A stretch of 64,000 nt of DNA from assembly GCA_030704615.1 (NCBI GenBank), contig CM060732.1, positions 3,782,001 through 3,846,000 on the forward strand, in the 5' to 3' direction. Made by a program: the position numbers and the translations under genes. Below the pieces are notes generated by a model that was not told the origin of the DNA, did no database searches, and was given only the letters and a program-made list of their open reading frames with translations. Below, piece after piece: positions 12,301-22,141 of this stretch. The stretch is from Takakia lepidozioides. Taxonomy: Eukaryota > Streptophyta > Takakiopsida > Takakiales > Takakiaceae. Position 1 is the first letter of the stretch; each line of letters begins with the position of its first letter.

Positions 12301-14090
12301 GGCACAACCCCCTATGATTGGTGGAAGGATGCTTATGCATGCTAGTATTGTGGCATTACTGGAATGCAATTGCAACCTAAAAGCCTGTTGTCTTTGGGCT
12401 GTCCTCCCTCTTCAATTTTCGGAATTTCCTGGCTTGGAGTTCCAAACTGCCCTTCTGATGATTGCGAAGTCTTGCAATGTCCCTTTGCCTCAGTATTGCA
12501 GGCCTGGGGCCCCGAGCTTCTTGTTCGTGGAGATTCTATTAATGAATTTTTTCAGGCTGATAGCATTCAGCTCATGGTAGAAGTGTTGGGCATTTTGTCT
12601 GGTGTCCTCTGGCCTTCATTTCCATGGAGGAGGTTTGTAATCAAAGCAATTGTTTTGTTCCTCTTTCCTTTTGAAGTCACTATAGAGGTTGGCCCATTTT
12701 CCAACACAGAGAAAAGGACTCTGACATAATTCATCTCTTTTCTTCCCACCGTCAAAAAGAAAGGAACCATTGTGGGCAGGATGATGAGGACATCAAATGT
12801 GCCCTGATGCAGTACAAGGGGTATTCGTCCTGGTGAGATGCCCTCTTTGCAAGCATCCAAAGCACTCATTGTATCTCTTCATTCACTGAGAGGCTCGAGA
12901 TTATCCAAAGTTCCAACCAAACCTGTATTTCAGTGTGAGTTTGGGCCTAAGTTTTGGGGCCATGGTGGAGGAAGTTCTCAAGGGAATGGCCTTTCTCTCA
13001 TGTCTGGATTTGTTCCTCTCTCATGTTTTCTTCCATTTTGTCCCATAAGCTCTACGAGCTTTCGGCGGACTTTATAAAGCACCATTTCATTTCATTTCAT
13101 TTCTCATTGACGGTTGTAATGGCTGATAGTTGGGGGCCATTCTTTGCAGTTTTCGGTTTTCCTGTGTCCCAAAGCTCTCTGAGCTTCCCATGGCCGTCAT
13201 AAAGTTTCTTTCTCCACACAGCTAGGAAAAGAAAAGTATCATAGATGTGCTGTGATGAATACTAAGATACTAGGTGACATATATTGTGATGCAGAATATG
13301 ACCGTCACCCAGTGCACTTCATCTAGACTCAGATGGTGAATCCCACTTACTTGAGAGAAAATCTGGGCACAGTTGTAACTGTGTGAATGTGCATGATGTG
13401 ACAACGAGCAGCATGTATTCTCAGGAAATATTTGAAAGTAGAATCTTCGTCAACATCCGCCAAAGACTCGGATGAAGTAGCACTTGATCTCTCCTTGTCA
13501 GAAAAAAACCAAATATCATACCTAAACATAGGGTCCTCACTGTCACTCAGAGGGCCCATAGGCTATTGAGGGAGAGAGTGAAAGCAAGAGTGCAAGAGAC
13601 TTAAAACCGTCCACGAGGGGCCATGGGAAAAACAACAGCAGCCAGAAAGAGAAATGAAATGGTGCATTATAACGTCTGCGAAAGCTCAAAGAACCCTAAG
13701 AGAACAAGTAAGAAAGACGAGAAAAAATAAAAATAAAAATAAAAATGTATTGCATCTACTTTGGGCCCAAAGGGTCAGAGGGACACAAGCGGAAGGCAGA
13801 CCTTCTCCTGCTTTTAGAGGCCCCACAGGCCCATTGAAGAATGAATGAAGGAAAGAAACTTCAGAATGCCCAAAGGCAAGAAAGAAAGAAAATATAGTGA
13901 AAATTTTCTCACACATGAAAAATTGTGAAACTAATGCAAAATGTTGCTCACTTGAGCACAAGCCATCCACTAAATTAACTATCCACAAGCCATCCCTTAG
14001 GGGGCGCGTTCTCTAGTACATTACACATGGCGTAAAGAACTTTCACCTTTTTCCCTCAAAGGAAACCAGTGACTTAAACCTGTGAATCTA
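9336..14090. other. 4.7 kb without an assignable gene
   Basis: Several minus-strand stretches could be exons but were not recognised: about 12200-12400 (contains ILPPIIGGCAHFAHGLLAAL), 11128-11472 and 10418-11020 (contains DWSMSISSFLDDWPMGSSWP). They lack consistent splice signals, so no gene is called. The (ATTTC)n microsatellite at about 13083-13106 and a G run at 10592-10600 are the only other features. The first few hundred bases may be the F-box 3' UTR. Confidence 0.35.
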
Positions 14091-14096
14091 CGCCCT

Positions 14097-14198
14097 GGCC
14101 TGGCGGGTAGATTACAGGAGTAACTCACTCGACAGCCTGGCGGGTAGATTATAGGATCGTGTAACTCACTGGCCAGCCTGGCGCGTACATTGCAGCAT
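14097..14198. repeat. three-copy ~40 bp tandem repeat
   Basis: CCTGGCGGGTAGATTAYAGG followed by GTAACTCACT recurs at 14099 and 14136, with a diverged third copy (CCTGGCGCGTACATTGCAG) at 14177. It lies directly beside the long hairpin at 14232-14335. Confidence 0.65.
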
Positions 14199-14231
14199 TC
14201 CCTGCGCGTTCCCTACGTGTTCTTCACGCAC

Positions 14232-14335
14232 GGTAAGCCTCCGAGTGGAGGGGATTACCTACACTCGCCCCGCCACTCGGCTACCGCCTCGTGGTGGGGC
14301 TCATTCCGGTAATCCCCTCCACTCGGAGGCTTACC
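14232..14335. repeat. perfect 28-bp inverted repeat (hairpin/foldback)
   Basis: The left arm 14232-14259 (starts GGTAAGCCTCC, ends GGGGATTACC) is the exact reverse complement of the right arm 14308-14335. The 48-base loop contains a second near-perfect stem, 14267-14276 with 14291-14300 (one mismatch). Each arm is itself partly self-complementary (CCTCC...GGAGG, GGTAA...TTACC). No ORF is associated. It could be a small foldback element or a hairpin transcript precursor; the sequence alone does not decide. Confidence 0.75.
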
Positions 14336-15290
14336 CTACACGTAAGTTGTTATAACATCAACGTTATATGACCATGGTAGATTATGGAGCATCTACGACA
14401 CGTGTCAACTACGAATAAGGACAGAATCAGCCTACAAAATCCTTAACATGCTGAAACGGGAAGGGACTGTATTTGACGTACCCTAGAATGATCCAGCTCG
14501 CTCGACCATTCCAGCACGTTAAGGATTTTGGGTTGTTATGTACCACGTGTCAGTGTTTGACCAAAATAGCAAAGCAAACCGACGCATTATGGACTCTAAT
14601 CTGCACTTACGGTGCAGTATGCCCAATATGTGCAGACCAGTGTTGGAGTGGTATTGTATTTGAACATACCAGGCTGGTACTTGTATAGAGGCATGCGTCT
14701 GATTGTAATACCAGGGAAGCACTAGTTTTGGCAAAAATCTGAGATTTGGATAACATGGTGGTATCAATAATGCAGTATTGATGTGGTATTTTAAGGGTAT
14801 CAATATCAAGCGTTTTGAACAGCCTATATCAGGGCATTTTCTGGTATCAAACAAACCCACTATATGTTCATATTAAAAAGCCCACTTCTCATACTACATG
14901 TACAATAAGCATGCTTCTCATTGAATTTATTCGTTAAAAGTATCCAACTTTTTATATTTCATCTTCATTTGTATCTAAAAGCTCAGATTCAAGATTGAAA
15001 GTTGCATCCATATTCTGTGTCGTACACCTAAACATTGTGCCACAACATACATCGTTGTCTAACTACACTTCTCTTTAAGGCAACAGCTCTCGTATCCGTA
15101 GAATCACACGTCTTGCTGTGATATCCAAGGTTGTAGGTGTTGTCTGCTGCAGATACACAATATAGTTCCCAGGGTTGAATCTCCGAACCCCCGGTCAATA
15201 CCATTATCCACGTATAATGGCATACCTCAATGTGTCTCGGTATTGGGCAATAACAAGCTGGTTCTCAAAAACCATATGCATGACTCTCTT
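14336..15290. other. no recognised gene
   Basis: A/T-rich sequence with scattered short ORFs and no domain that I recognise. Possibly the flank of the Ty3 fragment that follows. Confidence 0.4.
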
Positions 15291-16267
15291 GAACAATCAT
15301 GTCCGTTGGTCAGACGCTTGTGTCCACACATCCGGATCATCAAGGTTGAGGACTACTGCAGCCTCCATGCGAATAGATGCAGACAAATCTGACTCTCGGT
15401 GGAAAAGAAGAAAAAATATGAGAATGAGGCAAGTGACACTTGTTTTGCTGAATCTGTAGCCCGTAGCCAGCCAAAGCAGCTGAATGTCCCAATTTCTTAG
15501 GTGTCTTTTTTGTAAGCCATACTTGCGGAAATCCATTTTAACTAGCTGAATAACTCTCTCCGCCAAGCCATCAGCCTCGGGATGATCCCGAGAAGTAGTG
15601 TGGTGGTCTATCAAGGTTTGCTCATACACAACCTAAAACTCCCACAAGAACTTTTTCCCCTGATTGGAAGGTTGTAGCTTGGCTGGAGCACCAAATCGAC
15701 TAAGAACACGATCCAAAAAAACATATAACGCAACCCCTCACTAGCTTTGTCAGACAACACCACCAGTTCAATCTATTTGGAGAAGTGTTTCAACATCACC
15801 AGCACATACTTGTTGTGGCGAATCGTTAGTGGCAATGGGTCTGGGAAGTCAAGACTCCAACAATTATCCAAACCCATGATGGGTAAATGATGCAATTGTG
15901 GAGTAGATGCATTGAAAAAAACACGCATCATATCATACACCATGCACCTAGCCACTAATTGTTACACAACCGTGTGCATACTCGCCACCAATATTGCCCT
16001 TGCAGCAAACTTATATGAGTGCGCTACACCCCAAAATGCCCCAACTCCTCATGGCATACCAATCGCACTCGTTGTGTTGGATGAGGCACAAATCCTCACT
16101 AGTCCATCTTTCCACACTCGGTGTAGGTGTGTCCCTTCCCACTTGAACCTCTTGGTTCCAACATTCATCCACATGCGCACAATGTCTCTTCTACATAATT
16201 GCAAACTACTGCCTGGTTGTATGCATCCTTTCCCGCGGATACAAGTCTCCTGGGTTTTCTCATCCAC
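15290..16267 (-). pseudogene. decayed Ty3 retrotransposon integrase fragment
   Basis: Read on the minus strand, three frame-shifted pieces give an integrase in the right order. 16267-16049 is a degenerate N-terminal part. 15955-15773 contains the first catalytic aspartate region (WSLDFPDPLPLTIRHNKY, then a VLVMLKHFSK strand). 15629-15297 contains SRDHPEADGLAERVIQLVK, the region of the catalytic glutamate, followed by an RMEAAVVLNLDDPDVW block. No LTR, gag or reverse transcriptase was found beside it. It is an old truncated copy, different from both full-length Ty3 elements here. Confidence 0.7.
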
Positions 16268-16365
16268 GGTTGTAGGCCCGCGCGGTGAAACTCATCCTCA
16301 TCCGCCAGCATATTTTCGCTCACGGATGAGCATTTTCTCACTCACGAATCTTTCCGCTCACGGAC
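16263..16365. repeat. GCTCACGGA-type short repeats
   Basis: CCACGGTTGTAGGCCC is followed by three imperfect GCTCACGGA or CTCACGAA words within 100 bp. The same order (CCACGGCTATAGGCCC, then CTGCTCACG words) occurs at 60838-60950, and an inverted version at about 59132-59205. It appears to be a dispersed repeat rather than chance. Confidence 0.4.
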
Positions 16366-17292
16366 TAGCATTCACCGAACCAAACCAACTCTAATACGTG
16401 CACGTCTCACCCTTTCCCAAATATCTCAAACACCTGGAACCCACCTTGACCTTAATATTGCATGTTGAAAATACCTCCCCCACCGACATACCCCAGGGTG
16501 ATTGCAGCCTACAATGTTCATTTTTTGCTGTCACAACACTGTTTTTTCAGACATAGAATAGTGGTAAATTATCATATTCATACATGACAATGCTATCAAT
16601 AAAAAATAACTAAAATATAAAAGCTCGTCTACATATACTTTCACACTTTTAAATCTCATTAACAAAAACCAGAATCTGTAGATGCTATGGACTTTTAAAA
16701 AGTCCATAAGGAATTGTCACAATCCATAAAAAAAGACGTTATGGACTTTTTTACTATAGAAGTTAGAACAAAGTCAAGAATAGGAACTCCCTCAAACTTG
16801 CTTTGAAGAATGAGGAATCTGGAATGAAACTATCATTCAAAAATATGAAGTTAAAAAAAAATTATGTACTATTTTGAGCCTCAAAAATAGAAATTTTCAT
16901 AAAATCCTTTATGAATAAATTCTTTTGAAATAACAATTTTTTTTTCATTAGACACATTCATTCACCATAAATGCACAATTGAGTAGGATCAAATTCCATA
17001 AAAATATTTGTGAATTGAACTATTGCAATTTGAAAATCTTGGTTTTAACAGTCAATAATAGACAATCAAGATTGTCAGTTGAAGCAAATCCGATGGTTGA
17101 GGATTTGCCACATCCTCCTTTATGTACTCATGATTTGCCACTTTTGGTCCACTCTAGCTTGCAATCACGTCCCATAACTTCCCCGCCTCGCTTAACCGCC
17201 TATTAACAAAATACACAGGGCATGAAAGTTACTACCTATATGTACCTACCCCCCTGCCTTACTGCTCCTGGCTTAATCCCCAGGATAAGCCC
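16366..17292. other. A/T-rich stretch, no recognised gene
   Basis: Very A/T-rich with no ORF of note. A small inverted repeat, TGGACTTTTTA with AAAAGTCCATA, lies near 16688-16755. Nothing else could be supported. Confidence 0.4.
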
Positions 17293-18147
17293 ATGCTAAG
17301 CCTGGATAAAGGCACTACCATGTCCTCCAACCCCCAACTTACCATTAGCTCTCGATGCCCCCCCGTTATGCCAACAACGTATGCCCCTCAAATACCCTCC
17401 AGCCAACTCCCACTATACCGATGGTTCCCTTTTGGGAATCAAGAAATAGCCAAGGCGGGAGAGCGGGGCAAGGCGAAGTACTACGCCAAAACTCCCGAAA
17501 GTGAACTGAGAAGGCAATGAACTTCACCATGGGAGAATTCCGTAATAAGGTGGTCACGACGTTCACCAAACAGCTTCGCATAGCTAATCCTGGTCTTGGT
17601 GCAGGATTTTTGGATCAGGTTCGGATCCATTGGAGCAAGACCACTAAGCCAGAGATGACTCAGGAGAAGCTGCACAGGCTTGCAATGGCGATGGTGGAAC
17701 CTGTAGTAAAGGTGCGGTGGCTTGAGATGTGGAACTCTGACCCAAGGCAAACAATTTTCCATTCAGGGAGAAGAACAACAACACCAGAGTTGTGACCCCT
17801 TTCAGTGACCAAGTTTGGGACTTGTGGCTCCACAAAGCCACATTTTGGGCACATGTGCGTCTGCCTTCCTACGTATGTCCCCTTCCCCTCTACATATTCT
17901 AACACACTATTGTATCGTGGCAGCTAGAGGAAAGGGATCTGGAGCTTTTGGAGAAATCTCATACTGACTTCAAGATCGTGGTCGCTAAGCCCGACGAGTC
18001 TCTTGAGACTTGGATTCGCAGGTGGAAATGGATTGTATGGATGCATGCGTTCTTCCGGGAGTTTGCGATGGATGGGGGCATACTGCGCTCCAACTTGTTC
18101 GATGCGCAACACAATGGGGAGCAGACGATGAAGCGAGTCATTTACAG
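17293..18147 (+). pseudogene. broken multi-exon gene, unnamed family (exons 1-2)
   Basis: Exon 1 runs from about 17293 to 17872, ending TCCTAC before donor GTATGT. Exon 2 is 17924-18147, after acceptor CGTGGCAG and before donor GTTTGT. Exon 1 reads through YYAKTPESELRRQ, MGEFRNKVVTTFTKQLRIAN, EMTQEKLHRLAMAMVEPVVK and VVTPFSDQVWDLWLHKATFW, but needs frame changes near 17515 and 17738. Exon 2 is clean and reads ESLETWIRRWKWIVWMHAFF and NGEQTMKRVIYR. The conserved W/R-rich blocks and a correct phase across the intron argue for a once-real protein. I do not recognise a named domain. Its intron and 3' flank carry the same palindrome as the methyltransferase-like gene at 27-29 kb, so the two may belong to one family (inference). 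Confidence 0.5.
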
Positions 18148-18213
18148 GTTTGTCTGCCACTGTATTTATTTGCAGGATACTGTTGTTTCTTGAAACATAT
18201 GCTGCCTCTTTTC

Positions 18214-18491
18214 AGGCTTGCGTTAATGCAAGCCTGCTGTCCCTGCTGCAGCAGACTTGCCTTTATTTTCCCTGGGTTTTCCTAAATGCACATTTTGTGG
18301 GGACTGGGTTGGTCTGGGGCCTGGGATCAGACTTGCGTTGACGCAAGCATGAATACAGAGGGCTCAAAATTGACCCGTTTGCCTGTTTCAGAGGTTTCTT
18401 TGACTCCTCAATTTGAAGTAGAGGGGAGTACATGCAGGACTGGCATCAATTCGAAGCAAAGGGGCATCATGCTTGCAATAACGCAAGGATG
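18214..18491. repeat. three CTTGCG-type palindromes
   Basis: Short palindromes at 18214-18235 (AGGCTTGCGT, TA, ATGCAAGCCT), 18332-18347 (CTTGCGT, TG, ACGCAAG) and 18468-18491 (degenerate). They belong to the same family as five copies at 27565-28342. All lie downstream of exon 2 of the broken gene at 17.3-18.1 kb. Confidence 0.65.
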
Positions 18492-18920
18492 AATGCGTAG
18501 TGCTAGCATTGAGGGTTAGCCATTTCTTGATATCGATCATGTGCACAAACTGGATATCCTGCTCGTCCAAGGCCTACCCGTAAGCGCCCCACCTCCAAAT
18601 GCCCCAACCCCAAACCTCACCATACACTTTATCAAGTTCACATATTGTCACGATCGATACACCCCAGCTCCTCCATTTTTACAAACGACAAAGAGATAAT
18701 GGCTACAGGAGACCAAGAGATAATACAGCCCCCCCCCTGCTCATCTTAGCTATCCGCCAAAGAGGATGGTCCACTGGCCCATTAACTATCATCACCGCCG
18801 GAACCAAATGAGGCATTCACAACGCTAGTATCTCAGCACTTTACACAAACTTTCACATTCCCATCTCCCCTATCCACAAATGCTTTAAAGCTATCCACCT
18901 CATGGTGCTTCGCTCTCATA
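18492..18920. other. no recognised gene
   Basis: Linker between the palindrome cluster and the heat-shock-element cluster. Only short ORFs are present. Nothing else was recognised. Confidence 0.35.
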
Positions 18921-18925
18921 GGACC

Positions 18926-18948
18926 TTCCAGAATCTTCTAGAACATTC
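18926..18948 (+). promoter_or_regulatory. heat-shock element, five perfect alternating units
   Basis: TTC-GAA-TTC-GAA-TTC, each separated by exactly two bases, forms an uninterrupted five-pentamer heat-shock element. Heat-shock transcription factor trimers bind such nGAAn arrays (established knowledge). It lies about 225 bp before a TATA box. Partial units continue through 18956-19015. Confidence 0.7.
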
Positions 18949-19021
18949 CATGACCTTCCAGAACAGTCTAGAACATTCCATAACCATCCAGAACTTTCCA
19001 AAATATTCCAAAATATTCCAC

Positions 19022-19044
19022 GAACGTTCCAGAACCTTCTAGAA
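19022..19044 (+). promoter_or_regulatory. second heat-shock element, five perfect units
   Basis: GAA-TTC-GAA-TTC-GAA with two-base spacing. With the first array and intervening half sites this is a dense cluster of about 120 bp. It lies 127 bp before the TATA box at 19171, a normal arrangement for a plant heat-inducible promoter. The same arrangement is also known from heat-responsive LTRs. Confidence 0.7.
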
Positions 19045-19079
19045 ATCCAGACACTCTCGAAGGCGACATAGCGGTGATG

Positions 19080-19178
19080 AAGCTTCTAAGAAACGTCCCT
19101 TAGCTGGAGAAGCTTATCAAGAAACAACCTTCGGTTGGAGGAACTCCCTAAGAAAGTTCCTAGGTAGTAGTATATATA
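19080..19178 (+). promoter_or_regulatory. 30-bp promoter repeats and TATA box
   Basis: Three imperfect ~30 bp repeats (AAGCTTCTAAGAAACGTCCC type) start near 19080, 19110 and 19141. TATATATA then lies at 19171-19178, followed by AGGAGGCAAGAC. A transcription start around 19200-19210 would fit, about 20-30 bp before the chromovirus insertion at 19227-19231. Whether this drove a host gene or is the U3 of an older LTR is open. Confidence 0.45.
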
Positions 19179-19231
19179 GGAGGCAAGACTGGGAACACCT
19201 CAGTCTTGCCAACACAAGTCTTTAAGTAAAA

Positions 19232-19958
19232 TGTCGCGCACCTCACTTCGGTAAGCTCCCCTTCAAGTCATAGTTACTCGCTTTGATGCGCGCGCCTAAC
19301 TCCCAACCTGGCCGCCGGGCCAACTTGGAGCTTCGGCTGCTCCCCGGGACATAACGGTCCCCCTTTACTCTTCCACCAGACCCTCCACCAATTTGGACCT
19401 AGTGGAAATTCCCTTTGGTAGATGGCAGTCCGGAATAGCTCTCCACTCCTTGGTCGCTTTCCGGCTCGCTCGCTTACTCACTAGTTTTTGGTCACCAACG
19501 GGCTTGCACCGTTCTCGGGGTTACTACTCCCTATATATACTTCTGTGACTGTCCGCGGGGGTTTCACAAACAACCATGTCATTTTATGGCAAACCACCAC
19601 GAAGACTCTCGATTCCCGGTGATGAGTCGCGGTGAGTCTTGGCCCACCCACCACGGCCCCATTGGACCGTGGTGAGTCCCAAGACTCCCCACGACTCCCA
19701 CCACAAGGTCTCCGCCCCATGGTGAGTCCTATGCCACCCCCACTAAGTCCCACTAAGCTACCTCCACCCCTTGTGGAGCCACCCCAACCGCAACCCGGTG
19801 TGCGGGGCTCCACCTAGTGAGCGCCTCCACCTCCTTGAGTGCCTTGGGCACTCAAGGGTGCTTCAGCCCCCTGTACCTATTGCTGCCACTGCCCCCACCA
19901 CAGGGGCAGCCCCTCCTGCGTCCCGACCCCCCTGCCCTCAAGGCAAAGGGCCGCGACA
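19232..19958 (-). repeat. 3' LTR of the chromovirus (727 bp)
   Basis: It begins TGTCGCGCAC and ends CCGCGACA, with 7-bp complementary termini. It is repeated at 25373-26089 with ~98% identity. The 10-bp length difference comes from an 8-bp indel near 19576 and two single-base indels. The TATA motif TATATATAGG (minus strand, near 19534) is shared with the other LTR. Confidence 0.95.
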
Positions 19959-19975
19959 CACACCCCTACCAACAG
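19959..19975 (-). promoter_or_regulatory. polypurine-tract region of the chromovirus
   Basis: Directly inside the 3' LTR, the minus strand reads GGTAGGGGTGTG. This is the expected position of the primer for plus-strand DNA synthesis. It is G-rich but broken by T residues, so it is a weak match. Confidence 0.45.
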
Positions 19976-20863
19976 GGAGTCGATGTCCTCATCGACTTGT
20001 CCATTTTGTAGAAACGAACATCCAAGTTGTGGCGTCCCACATCAAGGAGTTTGTTTCCGTACCATGGCGTCCCATGACAAAGAACCAAACCCCACACTTG
20101 ACTCTACTCTCCACTAGCTAGTTCGGCCAACTTCCTCCAAGTCCCGGCCAAGGGTGGAGCCTCTCAAGCTCCTCCCAGTGCACTCTTTTTGGCCTACTTC
20201 AAGGCCAAGGAACGATCCTCCCCGAGGATCGAATCGCCTTACTGCAACAACATTGCTTGCGACCGCTCATGATGCCACTTTTGGCATCACCTTGAGCAAG
20301 GGTTCACCTTGAACCCTTTTTGACTAGGAAGATAACCTTGGACTAACCATGCGCCCCAATCACTACAATTGGGTCCACCTTGGAATGTTGGCCTGTGGTA
20401 CGGGAACACGCCGAAGCCGCACTACGACTTCGTCCCGAGGCTACACGATTATAGTACGTGAACGGAAGCACGTAGCTTCCACGTTAGCCCGCACTACCAG
20501 GCAACCCCCTCGGTAGCGCAGTTATAGTATGCGCACGCGCCAGGTGCGCACTAGCACGTGAACTCCCAAGGAAGGCGCAAGTTTCCTTGCCCCTTGGATG
20601 GGAGTCACCCGATTTTGGCACTACGCAAACACACGATTAATCCAATTTACCTCTCCCACTTTTGTAAGCTAACATGCATTCTACACACTAGCCCACCATA
20701 CCATGCATCACCATTCCAAACAAAATAAGACGCACAACATTTGGAAACCATTTCATTTATAACAAAATTTGTACAATACAAGTTTTTGCAATCGGATTCC
20801 TGAGTTAGCTAAGCCGGGCTAAGCATGCATTTCCTCCCCCACGATCCAAGGTTGATGTCCCCA
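19976..20863 (-). other. chromovirus non-coding region between chromodomain and 3' LTR
   Basis: About 0.9 kb without a supported ORF on the element's strand. It is internal to the element, since the LTR and TSD boundaries enclose it. No additional domain was recognised. Confidence 0.6.
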
Positions 20864-22141
20864 TCAACGTTTATTCCGCTTTTGAGGTCGCCCTTCGAAA
20901 GCTGCAACCGCCTCAGATGCGTTTCCCATTTCTGAGGCACGCACCCAAGATGCCTCCACATGATGATAGCCCTTCCATTTCACGAGATACTCCGTTTCTT
21001 GATTCTTGAACCTCCTCGACTTAAGCACTGTCTCCACCTCATATTCACGTTCATTTTCATGATCCAACAGCACAGGTGGCGGACGCAACACTTGATACCG
21101 ATTCCGACGCGCTTCATCTTTTAAGTAAGGCTTCAAAAAGGAGACGTGGAATACCGGATGCACCTTGCTGTTTGCCGGCAGCTCCAATTCATACACATCC
21201 TCATTCATAACTTTCCGGATGCGAAAGGATCCCGCATACGGAGGTACGAACTTCGGACTCACTTCCGGAGGTAGTCGGAAATTCTTGATGTTCAACCAGA
21301 CCTCCGTGCCTGCCTCAAACTTAACTTCCCTCCGCTTCTGATTCGTCTGCCGTTCATACCGTTTCCTAGCTTTGGCAATGTTGTACTTTGCGAGCTTCAA
21401 CAAACGCTCGCATTCTTCCAGCACCGCTGCTGCTGCCGGTTCCTCAACGTCTTGGGCGGCCCAACTTGTCGGCACCAGAGGTGCTTTTCCATAGACCAAT
21501 ACGAAAGGATAAACTCCCGTTGCCGAGTGTTTTGTGTTATTATAACAGAACTCTGCCACATCCAAGTGCTCCACCCAGTCCGATTGGTCTGCCGACACGT
21601 AATTCCGCAACATCTGTTTCACCACGGAATTCACCCTTTCTGTTTGGCCATCCGTCGTAGGTCGGAAGGCGGTGCTCATCTTGAGCCTTGTCCCCATCTT
21701 CTTCCAAAGTGCCCTCCAAAATTTACTCGTAAACTTTGGATCGCGGTCCGAGACAATATCCTTCGGGAGTCCATGATGCTTGAAGACGTGGGCGAAGTAA
21801 AGTCGCCCCGTCTCCTGCGCCGTTGCCGTCTCCTTGGTGGAGATGAAATGGCCCATTTTACTGAACCTATCCACCACCACCATGATCGCATCGAATCCTT
21901 TTGACAGCGGCATAGCAGTCATGAAATCCATCGAGACACTTTCCCAAGACCCCTCTGGAATCGGCAAGGGTTGTAACAGCCCCGCTTGCTTTTTGTACTC
22001 GCTCCGGTTTTGTTGGCATGTGGTGCATGTCTTGACATACTCCTCGGCCTCCTCCCTCAGTTTGGGCCAGAAATACTCTTTCTTCAAGAGTGTCGCGGTG
22101 TGCTTGGCTCTGCCGTGGCCCGCAAACGAGCCATCTTGACA
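20864..22141 (-). pseudogene. chromovirus integrase with C-terminal chromodomain
   Basis: A 407-codon open stretch (22087-20864) continues in frame from the HHCC zinc finger just upstream. Visible features in order: CTTCQQ zinc-finger cysteines, catalytic aspartates in MDFMTAMP and SDRDPKF, the glutamate in DGQTERVN (D,D-35-E spacing), a GPY/F-like PYAGSFRI block, VHPVFHVSFLKPY, and a chromodomain (YEVETVLKSRR, EYLVKWKGYHHVEASWV). By family knowledge it inserts the cDNA, and the chromodomain guides it to marked chromatin. A TAA at 22142-22144 separates it from the RNase H part, and the expected second zinc-finger histidine reads as glutamine. This is the best-preserved part of the element. 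Confidence 0.9.

Noticed and set aside
10418-12400. Multi-exon minus-strand gene between 10.4 and 12.4 kb
   Set aside because: Some stretches look protein-like, but splice sites and frames could not be connected and no domain was recognised.
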